In this document: positions 6,434-13,577 of the stretch, one piece after another
Layout: the number at the start of each line of letters is the position of its first letter
Position numbering within the stretch: position 1 is the first letter of the stretch
DNA from: RGIG1828 sp045586905
GTDB taxonomy: Bacteria; Bacillota; Clostridia; UMGS1810
DNA length: 35,680 nucleotides
Assembly: GCA_045586905.1 (NCBI GenBank)
Contig: JAZNBF010000043.1
Span: 1-35,680 of the forward strand
Direction: 5' to 3'
Translations under genes and position numbers: made by a program
Notes under the pieces: model-generated
What the model was told of the DNA's origin: nothing
Database searches by the model: none
Seen by the model: the letters and a program-made list of their open reading frames with translations, nothing else

Positions 6434-8734
6434 ATGGCAATTACATATGGAAAGAAAAAAGGCGGACAATTTAATATTTTATACACCGTTTTAACTGCAA
6501 TACTCATATGTGCAGTGTTTTTGTCGATGGTAAGATTTTTCTACAATGAGGCGGAAAACGAAGCTTATGAAATGCTCCATATTCAGACAAAGCAAATTAA
6601 AGACGACCTCACTCTCCAGATAAAATCAGACAGAGAAAACCTTGTCACCATGGCTCATTTTGCTGCCGACCTCTATAAAGACGGAGAAAATTATGACACT
6701 ATGTTCGATTCGTTTGAACCCATAGGTCTTTTTTCAAACATCGGCATTTTAAACCCCGACAACACCTTTGTTACCAAAATAGGCTCTGTCGATTTAGACG
6801 GGAAAATTTCTTTTGCCGATGAAGCCTCAAGGGGCGAATACATAAGCGGCAGAGTGCCCGACCTTACAAGAGACGGACACGAAATCATACGAAGCGCAGT
6901 TCCGATTGTTGCAAATGGCGAAACTGTGGGAATGCTCTATGGAGTTATCAAGCTCGATACCATGAGCAAAAAATATGAAAAAATGGCACAGGAGCTCAAC
7001 GCTCAGCTCTTTGTGTATGATAAAGAAACAGGCAACTATGTCATAAACACCATTGAAGGTGCCGAAGGGAACATTTCTTCTCTCAAAAACCGTGAGTTCA
7101 ACAAGGGCTATTCTTTTGAAGAAATTATTGACTCGCCCAACGGTTACAGCTCGTTTAAGTCGATAAGAGACGGACAGAATCTGTACCTCCACTACTCCAC
7201 CATGGATGATTTTAACTGGGGCATCATGCTTGCAAGGTATGAAGACCAGGTGTTTGCAAAAACCCATGTGATATCGGGAGTTTTACTAAGGACATTCCTT
7301 TTGATACTTTTGATTGTTGTGGTTTATGTGCTCTATCTGATGCTGAGTGAAAAAAGCAGGTCTTTGGTGATAACATATGCTTCGATTACAAGAAAGCTTT
7401 TGCTCGACATCAACCAGACAAAAGGCAATATTTCGGAAGCGCTCAAAAGCATTATGACGCTGTCGGCGTCGAGGTCGGCTTTTTTGGTCGACACAGACGG
7501 TGAAGAATATCACTACATTGCTCCTCAGTATGAATCGAGCCTTCTTTCAGGCGGTGAAAGAAGCTTTTTTGTGGCAGAGCTTTTCCGTTATGCAGCAGAG
7601 CTTCATAAGCTTAGCAGTGCCACAGTCGGTCTTATGAGCATAAAACCCGATGCCCACCTTTTAAAAACAAACAAAAGGTTGTATGATTTTGCAAATGAAC
7701 ACGAAATAAAAGAGGTTTCTTTTGCTTTTGTTACCGACAAAAACAACCATGTGAGCATACTTGGTGTTATAAATCCACGCAAGAGCCGCATGTCGGTGTC
7801 CTTGCTTGAAGAGGTGGCTGTTTGCTTCTCTATTGCGATTTATAACAAAAAGCATCTGAACAAAACCGAAACTGCTGCCACAACCGATTCTCTGACAGGT
7901 GCAATGAACCGAGTGGCATACAAAAAAGACATTTTGACCTTCGACGAAGAAAAACCCGAAGATTTTACCTGCATATACATCGACGTCAACGAGCTTCATC
8001 TCCGTAACAACAAATACGGTCATGCAGCAGGCGACGAGATGCTTATCTATATTGCAAACACACTCAAAGAAAACTTCTTCGGTCACCACATCTATCGCAT
8101 GGGCGGCGATGAATTTCTTGTTTTTGTGGAAGGCAGAGCGCCCGAGCAGGTGAAAAAGAAATTAAATTCTTTTGTTGAACAGCTGAAAACCACCGACTAC
8201 AACGTTGCCATCGGCACATCTTACAGAAAGCAGAATGTGAACTGCGAAGAAATGGTGAGAGAGGCCGAAATACGCATGTATGAAGCAAAAGCACAGTATT
8301 ATCAGAACAAAGAACAGAGCAGTATCTCAAAAGATGCCGACAATACCTATGTTCAGACAAGAACAGGAATCAGGGAAATCGACACGATGCTTTCTATACT
8401 CAAAGATCACTACAACGGAATTTACAGAGTTTCTCTTGAAAGCGACAACGCACACAGAATTCTTATGCCTTCATATCTTGGCTACAAAGAGGACGAAGAT
8501 AATTTCTCAAGACTTTTGTCGAAATATATAGACGAGCTTGTGCATCCCGATTTTCACAGATCTGTTATGAGCTTTTTGAATTATGATGCCATAAGAAGAG
8601 AGCTTTCCGAAAACAAAATACCCAAGATTACATACAAAAAGACAAACGGTGAAACGGTCATTTTGAGTGTGTACAAACTTGGTGACGAAAAAGAAAATAT
8701 CAAAGACACTCTGTGGGTGTTTGCAAAAGATTAA
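6434..8734 (+). CDS. Membrane-bound diguanylate cyclase with extracellular sensor domain
   Basis: A 766-aa predicted c-di-GMP synthase. Order: membrane helix (about 14-36); extracytoplasmic region (about 37-280) of dCache/Cache type, beginning with a helical YNEAENEAYEMLH stretch; second helix (about 281-304); a cytoplasmic linker that may be GAF-like (about 310-480); GGDEF domain (about 483-640); and a C-terminal region of about 125 aa that may be PAS-like. The GGDEF motif is intact (GGDEF at 557-561, RMGGDEFLVF), and the nucleotide-binding NNKYGHAAGDE stretch is present. The usual RxxD inhibitory site before GGDEF is absent (FFGHHIYR there), so product feedback by that route is unlikely. 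No strong ribosome site is seen before the ATG, only AAGAAAGAAG. The stop is 8 nt before the -35 box of the riboswitch operon, without a terminator between them. The gene probably supplies c-di-GMP to that switch; this is inferred from position. Confidence 0.9.
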   Translation: MAITYGKKKGGQFNILYTVLTAILICAVFLSMVRFFYNEAENEAYEMLHIQTKQIKDDLTLQIKSDRENLVTMAHFAADLYKDGENYDTMFDSFEPIGLFSNIGILNPDNTFVTKIGSVDLDGKISFADEASRGEYISGRVPDLTRDGHEIIRSAVPIVANGETVGMLYGVIKLDTMSKKYEKMAQELNAQLFVYDKETGNYVINTIEGAEGNISSLKNREFNKGYSFEEIIDSPNGYSSFKSIRDGQNLYLHYSTMDDFNWGIMLARYEDQVFAKTHVISGVLLRTFLLILLIVVVYVLYLMLSEKSRSLVITYASITRKLLLDINQTKGNISEALKSIMTLSASRSAFLVDTDGEEYHYIAPQYESSLLSGGERSFFVAELFRYAAELHKLSSATVGLMSIKPDAHLLKTNKRLYDFANEHEIKEVSFAFVTDKNNHVSILGVINPRKSRMSVSLLEEVAVCFSIAIYNKKHLNKTETAATTDSLTGAMNRVAYKKDILTFDEEKPEDFTCIYIDVNELHLRNNKYGHAAGDEMLIYIANTLKENFFGHHIYRMGGDEFLVFVEGRAPEQVKKKLNSFVEQLKTTDYNVAIGTSYRKQNVNCEEMVREAEIRMYEAKAQYYQNKEQSSISKDADNTYVQTRTGIREIDTMLSILKDHYNGIYRVSLESDNAHRILMPSYLGYKEDEDNFSRLLSKYIDELVHPDFHRSVMSFLNYDAIRRELSENKIPKITYKKTNGETVILSVYKLGDEKENIKDTLWVFAKD

Positions 8735-8741
8735 ATTTTGT

Positions 8742-8770
8742 TTGACAAGGATAGTTCATTGTGCTATGAT
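8742..8770 (+). promoter_or_regulatory. Promoter of the riboswitch-controlled polysaccharide operon
   Basis: A perfect TTGACA (8742-8747), a 17-bp spacer and TATGAT (8765-8770) give a predicted start near 8777, just upstream of the aptamer. With such a strong promoter, the downstream riboswitch/terminator is likely the main control point. Confidence 0.85.
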
Positions 8771-8785
8771 GGTTTAAGATAATAT

Positions 8786-8853
8786 TTGGCAAAACCGGTG
8801 AAAACCGGCGACGCAAAGCAAAGAGGCTAAGGTTTTATGCTATGCCAGTCCAG
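8786..8853 (+). ncRNA. Cyclic di-GMP-I (GEMM-I) riboswitch aptamer
   Basis: The leader has the hallmarks of the c-di-GMP-I family. GGCAAA is followed by a stem CCGGT/ACCGG closed by a GAAA tetraloop (8795-8808). Then comes the near-invariant GACGCAAAGC (8810-8819). A second helix carries the partner halves of an 11-nt tetraloop receptor: GCTAAG at 8826-8831 and TATGC at 8841-8845, here with a swapped closing pair. GGC and GCC pair around them. A short P1 closure may be TTGG (8786-8789) with CCAG (8850-8853). The last bases of the aptamer overlap the 5' arm of the terminator at 8852. That geometry would fit ligand binding interfering with termination (an ON switch), but the overlap is small and the direction is not certain. 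Aptamer edges are approximate. Confidence 0.86.
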
Positions 8854-8903
8854 CTGCAATGATAAGAGTCTTTTGTGACTTTCTATTGTTGCAGCTTTTT
8901 TTT
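8852..8903 (+). terminator. Intrinsic terminator forming the riboswitch expression platform
   Basis: An approximately 19-bp interrupted stem (8852-8870 with 8877-8896) begins with AGCTGCAA/TTGCAGCT, has a TTTTGT loop and is followed by a run of T to 8903. The first gene starts 17 nt later. A full intrinsic terminator between promoter and first gene, abutting a c-di-GMP aptamer, indicates transcriptional control by c-di-GMP. Confidence 0.9.
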
Positions 8904-8920
8904 GCAAGAGAGGTTTTTGT

Positions 8921-9613
8921 ATGAACATTGTAACAAGAGAAGAAAAGAAATTTTTGATAAGTCTTGAAGAGTTCCGCACCAAGTCGCACTACCTCGACAG
9001 CTTGCTCATTCAGGATGAGCACAACGGAATTGACGGATATGTCATAAGGTCATTATATTTTGACACCGTCTATGACGACGATTTTTTTGAAAAGCTCGAG
9101 GGCGTTGAGACAAGGCGCAAAATAAGGCTGAGAATATATGACCCAAAGCACGACTTTGCAATGCTCGAAATGAAGCAGAAGCAGGGCGCTTCGCAAAAGA
9201 AACGATCTCTGCGCATGACAAAGGCCGACGCCGAGGCACTCATTGGCGGCAGATATGAGGTGCTTCTCGGATATGAGGAGGATTTTGCAAAAGAGTGCTA
9301 TGGCCTTATGCACTCCAGATGCTACCGTCCTAAAACCATTGTTCAGTATAACCGTAAGGCATACATAGCAAAGGAGAATAAAATAAGAATCACCTTCGAC
9401 AACAACATTGTGGCAACGGAGGCGTGTTTTGACCTCTTTTCCGAAAACCTTGTGATGTATCCTGTGCTTGATAAATTCAATGTTGTTTTAGAGGTAAAGT
9501 TCAACGGATTTCTGCTTGACTATATCAGACAGTTTATAAACAGTATCAACAAAAGCGAGCTGTCGGTGAGCAAATATGCTCTGGCGCGTCAGCAAAGCTA
9601 TGCGGAGGTGTGA
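8921..9613 (+). CDS. VTC-domain (polyphosphate-polymerase-like) protein
   Basis: A 230-aa soluble protein made of one VTC domain, the fold of the yeast Vtc4 polyphosphate polymerase and of CYTH-like tunnel enzymes. Tunnel-type basic and acidic residues appear in order: REEKKFLI near the N-terminus, SLYFDT, RRKIRLRIYD, AMLEMKQKQ, VQYNRKAY, RITFD and VVLEVKFNG. The catalytic tunnel may therefore be intact. In bacteria, VTC genes often sit beside DUF4956 and CotH genes, as here (the gene after next and the one after that), but the substrate in such clusters is unsettled. GAGAGG is 7 nt before the ATG. It is the first gene after the riboswitch terminator, so its expression should track c-di-GMP. 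Polyphosphate synthesis is one possibility; phosphate decoration of the polysaccharide is another. Neither is shown. Confidence 0.88.
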   Translation: MNIVTREEKKFLISLEEFRTKSHYLDSLLIQDEHNGIDGYVIRSLYFDTVYDDDFFEKLEGVETRRKIRLRIYDPKHDFAMLEMKQKQGASQKKRSLRMTKADAEALIGGRYEVLLGYEEDFAKECYGLMHSRCYRPKTIVQYNRKAYIAKENKIRITFDNNIVATEACFDLFSENLVMYPVLDKFNVVLEVKFNGFLLDYIRQFINSINKSELSVSKYALARQQSYAEV

Positions 9614-9620
9614 CGGATAT

Positions 9621-11372
9621 ATGAAAAAAAGCTTTTGTTTGTTTCTCACATTTGTAATGCTTTTGCCATCACTTTGTGTGAGTGCAAGTCTTCATGGCAG
9701 AGCAATCTGGCAGGACCCCGGAAACATCGTGGTTATGTGGGAGGGAGAAGATGATGAATATAAAATCCTGAGAGCCGATGCCATAGACGGACAGTATGAG
9801 CACATCGGCACATCATCCACAGGCTCATTTCGTGACGACACTGTAAGATATGGCGGCACATACTTTTATAAAGTGCAAAAATATGATGCCAAAGATGAGA
9901 CAAATGAAACATCTCCTTTTGAGGCAGAGATTTGTCCGGGCGCTCTTTCAAAGGTGAGTGTGATAATGTATCACAACTTTGTGACCGAGGAAGATGTCAA
10001 ATCAGGGGTGGAATATGACGAGTATTCCATAAGCCCCGCCTCTTTCGAAGAGGATCTTCTCTGGCTGAAATCAAACGGATATGTGACGGTCACATCGGAC
10101 GATTTACTCAGACATCTCGAAGGGAAAAAATCACTTCCGCATAAGGCAGTTATAATTTCCATCGACGACGGTTCGTGGGGCGTATATACAAACGCATATC
10201 CTCTTTTGAAAAAGTACAACATGAAAGCCGATTTCAACATAATAGGTGCAAATGTCGACTCCACATGGGAAAAGCTGGAAGAGGGAGGCACAAGAGAAGG
10301 TGAAAGCGCTCCGTATTGCACCTGGGAAGAGCTTATCGAAATGTCGGAAAGCGGAGAGATTAACCTTTGCTCCCACACATACGGTCTTCATGTCTACAAC
10401 AAAGAAAAGCGAATAGGCATGTCAATATGTGAGGGCGAAAGCGAAGAAGAATTTGCAGAAGAGGTCAAAAAAGACTATGACCTCTCTGTCAGCTGCATGG
10501 AGGGCTGGACAGGCAAAAAACCTGAAACTGTGGCATATCCGTATTCAAAAAGAAGTGACGAGAGCGACAGAATAATCCTTGAAAGCACGGGTTACAGGCT
10601 TCTCATGGCAGGAGACGGAGCAAGGGGCACAGAGGCAAACTATTTTGTAAGAGGCTGTGACATAAAAGAGCAGCTCATGCTTCTGGGAAGACCTTGCAGA
10701 ATGGATGGCACTCCCATAGGGACCTATCTTGAAAGAATTGACAAAAAAGACGAAAATAACGGAATAAACAAGGGCATAGATTTTCTTAAGGTGCAAAACA
10801 CCGACGAAATTGCATCGGACTATCAGATTTTTGATGATGTGGGTAAAGATGAGTGGTTTTCGGGGAGTGTGTATTATTCATACCTGAATGGTTTGATGAA
10901 AGGCGTCGGCAACAGGGAGTTTGCGCCGCAAGACAGCATAACAAGGGCAATGGCGGCAACGCTTCTTGGCCGGCTTGCAGGAGCAGACGGGGCAAAAGAA
11001 AACGCTGCGTTCAGCGACTCAGACGGCACACAGTGGTGGTATGGTGCGGCAAGCTGGGCAACGGAAAACAAAATACTCGATGCCTCTTATGACAAAAGCT
11101 TTAAGCCATATGAGCCAATCAGCCGCGAAAATCTTGCAGAGGCAATGCATAGATGTGCAAAGTATCTCGGGCTTGACATGTCGAAAGCGGCAGATATTAC
11201 AAAATTTACCGATTATGAAAACATATCTAAAGAAAACACAGATGCAGTCAGCTGGGCTTTGGCAAATGGCATTTTAAAAGGCAACGCCGACGGAAGCTTT
11301 AATCCTTCGGGCAATGTGACAAGAGCCGAAATGTCGATGGTGCTCAGAAACTGGCTGGGTAAAGGAGAGTAA
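9621..11372 (+). CDS. Secreted polysaccharide deacetylase with three SLH domains
   Basis: A 583-aa exported protein. Residues 1-22 are a signal peptide. About 25-95 looks like a fibronectin-III-type module (VVMWEGEDDEYKILRADAIDG...YFYKVQKYD). About 110-370 is a NodB/CE4 deacetylase: VIMYHNF, the metal/catalytic pair D182-D183 in SIDDGSWG, and H252/H257 in SHTYGLH. The H-x4-H spacing recalls the PgaB/IcaB group that deacetylates poly-N-acetylglucosamine. About 403-583 are three SLH repeats, which usually anchor proteins to pyruvylated secondary wall polymer. The ATG at 9621 directly precedes the signal peptide; the GGAGG is about 12 nt upstream. An earlier in-frame start at 9576 would lie inside the VTC gene. 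It probably deacetylates the operon's polymer at the cell surface; the substrate is inferred from the neighbouring glycosyltransferase. Confidence 0.92.
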   Translation: MKKSFCLFLTFVMLLPSLCVSASLHGRAIWQDPGNIVVMWEGEDDEYKILRADAIDGQYEHIGTSSTGSFRDDTVRYGGTYFYKVQKYDAKDETNETSPFEAEICPGALSKVSVIMYHNFVTEEDVKSGVEYDEYSISPASFEEDLLWLKSNGYVTVTSDDLLRHLEGKKSLPHKAVIISIDDGSWGVYTNAYPLLKKYNMKADFNIIGANVDSTWEKLEEGGTREGESAPYCTWEELIEMSESGEINLCSHTYGLHVYNKEKRIGMSICEGESEEEFAEEVKKDYDLSVSCMEGWTGKKPETVAYPYSKRSDESDRIILESTGYRLLMAGDGARGTEANYFVRGCDIKEQLMLLGRPCRMDGTPIGTYLERIDKKDENNGINKGIDFLKVQNTDEIASDYQIFDDVGKDEWFSGSVYYSYLNGLMKGVGNREFAPQDSITRAMAATLLGRLAGADGAKENAAFSDSDGTQWWYGAASWATENKILDASYDKSFKPYEPISRENLAEAMHRCAKYLGLDMSKAADITKFTDYENISKENTDAVSWALANGILKGNADGSFNPSGNVTRAEMSMVLRNWLGKGE

Positions 11373-11374
11373 AA

Positions 11375-12055
11375 ATGAGAAGTCAGATTTTTAACTTAAT
11401 TAAAGACCAGTCCACGCTCACATGGGAGCAGATTGCCGCAAACATTGCCATCTCGGGCATTTTAGGCTTTCTGATTTTTGTTTCGTACATGATTTCCCAC
11501 CGTGGCACCATATACAGCAAAAAGTTTAATGTTTCGCTCGTAGTTCTTACCGTGCTCACCTCTATGGTTATGACAGTCATCGGCAACAATGTTGCCCTGT
11601 CACTCGGTATGGTGGGTGCGCTTTCTATTGTCCGTTTCAGAACAGCCATCAAGGATTCGAGAGACACTGTCTACATTTTCTGGACAATCATTGTCGGCAT
11701 ATGCTGCGGCGTTGGCGACTTTGTGGTGGCAGGCATAGGAAGCGGTTTTGTTTTTGTTATTCTTCTCATCCTCGGTGCTATCAAAAACAACAACCGTATG
11801 CTTGTGATAATCCGCGGAAGCAGAACAAAGGAAGCGCAGATTCAGGCAGTGATGTATAAGTTCTTTGGCGCAAAGGCTGTGCTCAGAGTCAAAAACACAA
11901 CAGACACATCGGTCGAATTTATCTATGAGATTACCCAGAAGCTTCTTATGCAGGCAGAAAGAAAGCACAACATTGCAATCAATGACGAAATATATAAGAC
12001 AGGCAACATCGAATATGTGAACACAGTAATGCAAAACGACGAAATATCCAACTGA
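11375..12055 (+). CDS. DUF4956 membrane protein
   Basis: A 226-aa protein with an N-terminal membrane half and a cytoplasmic C-terminal half. Hydrophobic segments lie at about residues 20-42, 52-80, 96-112 and 115-137. The strongly conserved family core ALSLGMVGALSIVRFRTAIKD (about 74-94) is present, followed by DTVYIFWTIIVGICCG. The C-terminal part (about 140-226) is a soluble alpha/beta domain. The molecular function of DUF4956 is not known. It commonly neighbours VTC-domain and CotH genes, which fits here. GGAG precedes the ATG, only 2 nt after the deacetylase stop, so it is surely co-transcribed. A role as membrane partner of the VTC protein is inferred from linkage. Confidence 0.9.
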   Translation: MRSQIFNLIKDQSTLTWEQIAANIAISGILGFLIFVSYMISHRGTIYSKKFNVSLVVLTVLTSMVMTVIGNNVALSLGMVGALSIVRFRTAIKDSRDTVYIFWTIIVGICCGVGDFVVAGIGSGFVFVILLILGAIKNNNRMLVIIRGSRTKEAQIQAVMYKFFGAKAVLRVKNTTDTSVEFIYEITQKLLMQAERKHNIAINDEIYKTGNIEYVNTVMQNDEISN

Positions 12056-12075
12056 TCTGTCGGGAGGTGCAGGGG

Positions 12076-13554
12076 TTGAAATACAAGTTAATAGGATTAT
12101 CTGCACTTGCCCTTGCGCTCGTTGCGATAGTCTTTATCTCGGGGGCTATGCCCGAGGATAACGGAAAAAGATATATAGAGCACATTATGGAAGAAAAAGC
12201 TGATGCCACCTTGCAATCAGACGGTGTGCTCAGCTCTCATCTGCCGATTGTGAGCATAGACACCCACGGAGAAGCCATACCGGGCGCTCCCGTGTATGAC
12301 GAAGAACATAATGTGATTGACTACACTTTGGCATCAGACGGAGCTGAAACAGTAAATGCAAGAGTGTGTGTTACAGACTCAGACAGTGGTCAAAACTATC
12401 TCACCGATGCAAAAACCGACCTTGGCGATGTGATGATAAGAGTGAGAGGGCACTCGTCGAGAAGATTTGAAAAGGCAAACTATTTTATACGTTTTATAAA
12501 CAGTGACCTGACAAACAATCCCCAGAGCTTTCTCGGCATGGATTCTCATCACGAGTGGGCGCTTCACGGGCCTTTTCTGGACAAAACCCTCATCCGTAAC
12601 TATATGTGGTACAACATTGCGGGCGAAATCATGGAATACAGCCCGAATGTACGGTTTTGTGAGCTTGTGTTGAACGGTGAATACCGTGGGCTCTATCTTG
12701 CCACCGAAATGATAACAGCAGGCAAAGAGGGAGCAAGACTGTCTCTTTCGGTAAATAAAAAAGACAACACCTTCTCGGGTTATGCTCTCCGTCTTGACTG
12801 GGGAGACACCGGCGAGGAAAACAAGCTCTATCCCTTCACAAACTACACCACGAGGGCAAAAACTCAGCACGAGCTTGTGTATCCGGGAGAAAAAAACATG
12901 ACCACCGGGCTTAAGGAAGCCATAAAGAATGAGTTTTCGCTGTTTGAAAAAACGCTTTATTCCTACGACTACAATAACGAAAAATACGGTTATAAAAATT
13001 ATATAGATGTGGATTCGTTTGTGGACTATTTCCTCATAAACGAGCTCACCTGCAACTACGATGCGGGATCGCTTTCGACCTATATCTACAAAGACACCTC
13101 GGGCAAATATAAAATGTGTGTGTGGGATTTTAACTCCTCGTGCGATGCCTATCAGGAGCAGGCCATGCCCACAGACCAGTTCAGGCTCAACTCGGTGTTA
13201 TGGTTTCAGATGCTTTTTATGGACAGTGATTTTACCGACAGGGTGGTCTCGAGATATAGAGAACTTCGCAAAACGGTTTTCAGTAAGGATTATCTCTTTG
13301 GCTTCATAGACGACACCGTCACCTATCTCGGCGGGGCAATAGACAGAAACTACGAAAGATGGGGACACACTTTCTCAGAGGAGCATGACCTTCTCCATCC
13401 GTCTTACAGAAACCCCAGAAGCTATGCCCAAAGCATAGGTCAGCTTAAAGATTTTCTCACAAAAAGACTTGACTTTATGGACGAAAACATAGAATCTCTA
13501 AGGCAAAACAGTGCAGAATCGAAAACCAAAAAATATAACGAAGTATCAGACTAA
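12076..13554 (+). CDS. CotH-like kinase, membrane-anchored
   Basis: A 492-aa protein with an N-terminal membrane anchor/signal (about residues 2-22) and a CotH kinase domain (about 115-440). CotH of Bacillus is an atypical secreted protein kinase of spore-coat proteins. Supporting motifs are IRVRGHSSRRFEK, EWALHGPFLDKTLIRNYM, ELVLNGEYRGLYLATEMI and CVWDFN (W350-D351). The last position is Asn353, where many members have Asp (WDFD); whether that weakens metal binding is unclear. Start: TTG at 12076 has GGGAGG 8 nt upstream, whereas the in-frame GTG at 12067 is inside that site. It follows DUF4956 and precedes the glycosidase-like gene. A role in phosphorylating a surface protein or the polymer is possible but not shown. 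Confidence 0.88.
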   Translation: MKYKLIGLSALALALVAIVFISGAMPEDNGKRYIEHIMEEKADATLQSDGVLSSHLPIVSIDTHGEAIPGAPVYDEEHNVIDYTLASDGAETVNARVCVTDSDSGQNYLTDAKTDLGDVMIRVRGHSSRRFEKANYFIRFINSDLTNNPQSFLGMDSHHEWALHGPFLDKTLIRNYMWYNIAGEIMEYSPNVRFCELVLNGEYRGLYLATEMITAGKEGARLSLSVNKKDNTFSGYALRLDWGDTGEENKLYPFTNYTTRAKTQHELVYPGEKNMTTGLKEAIKNEFSLFEKTLYSYDYNNEKYGYKNYIDVDSFVDYFLINELTCNYDAGSLSTYIYKDTSGKYKMCVWDFNSSCDAYQEQAMPTDQFRLNSVLWFQMLFMDSDFTDRVVSRYRELRKTVFSKDYLFGFIDDTVTYLGGAIDRNYERWGHTFSEEHDLLHPSYRNPRSYAQSIGQLKDFLTKRLDFMDENIESLRQNSAESKTKKYNEVSD

Positions 13555-13577
13555 AAAAAGAAAGGGAGGCACAGGAA

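Noticed and set aside
12067..12075. GTG start of the CotH-like gene
   Set aside because: It lies inside the GGGAGGTG ribosome site; TTG at 12076 has proper spacing.
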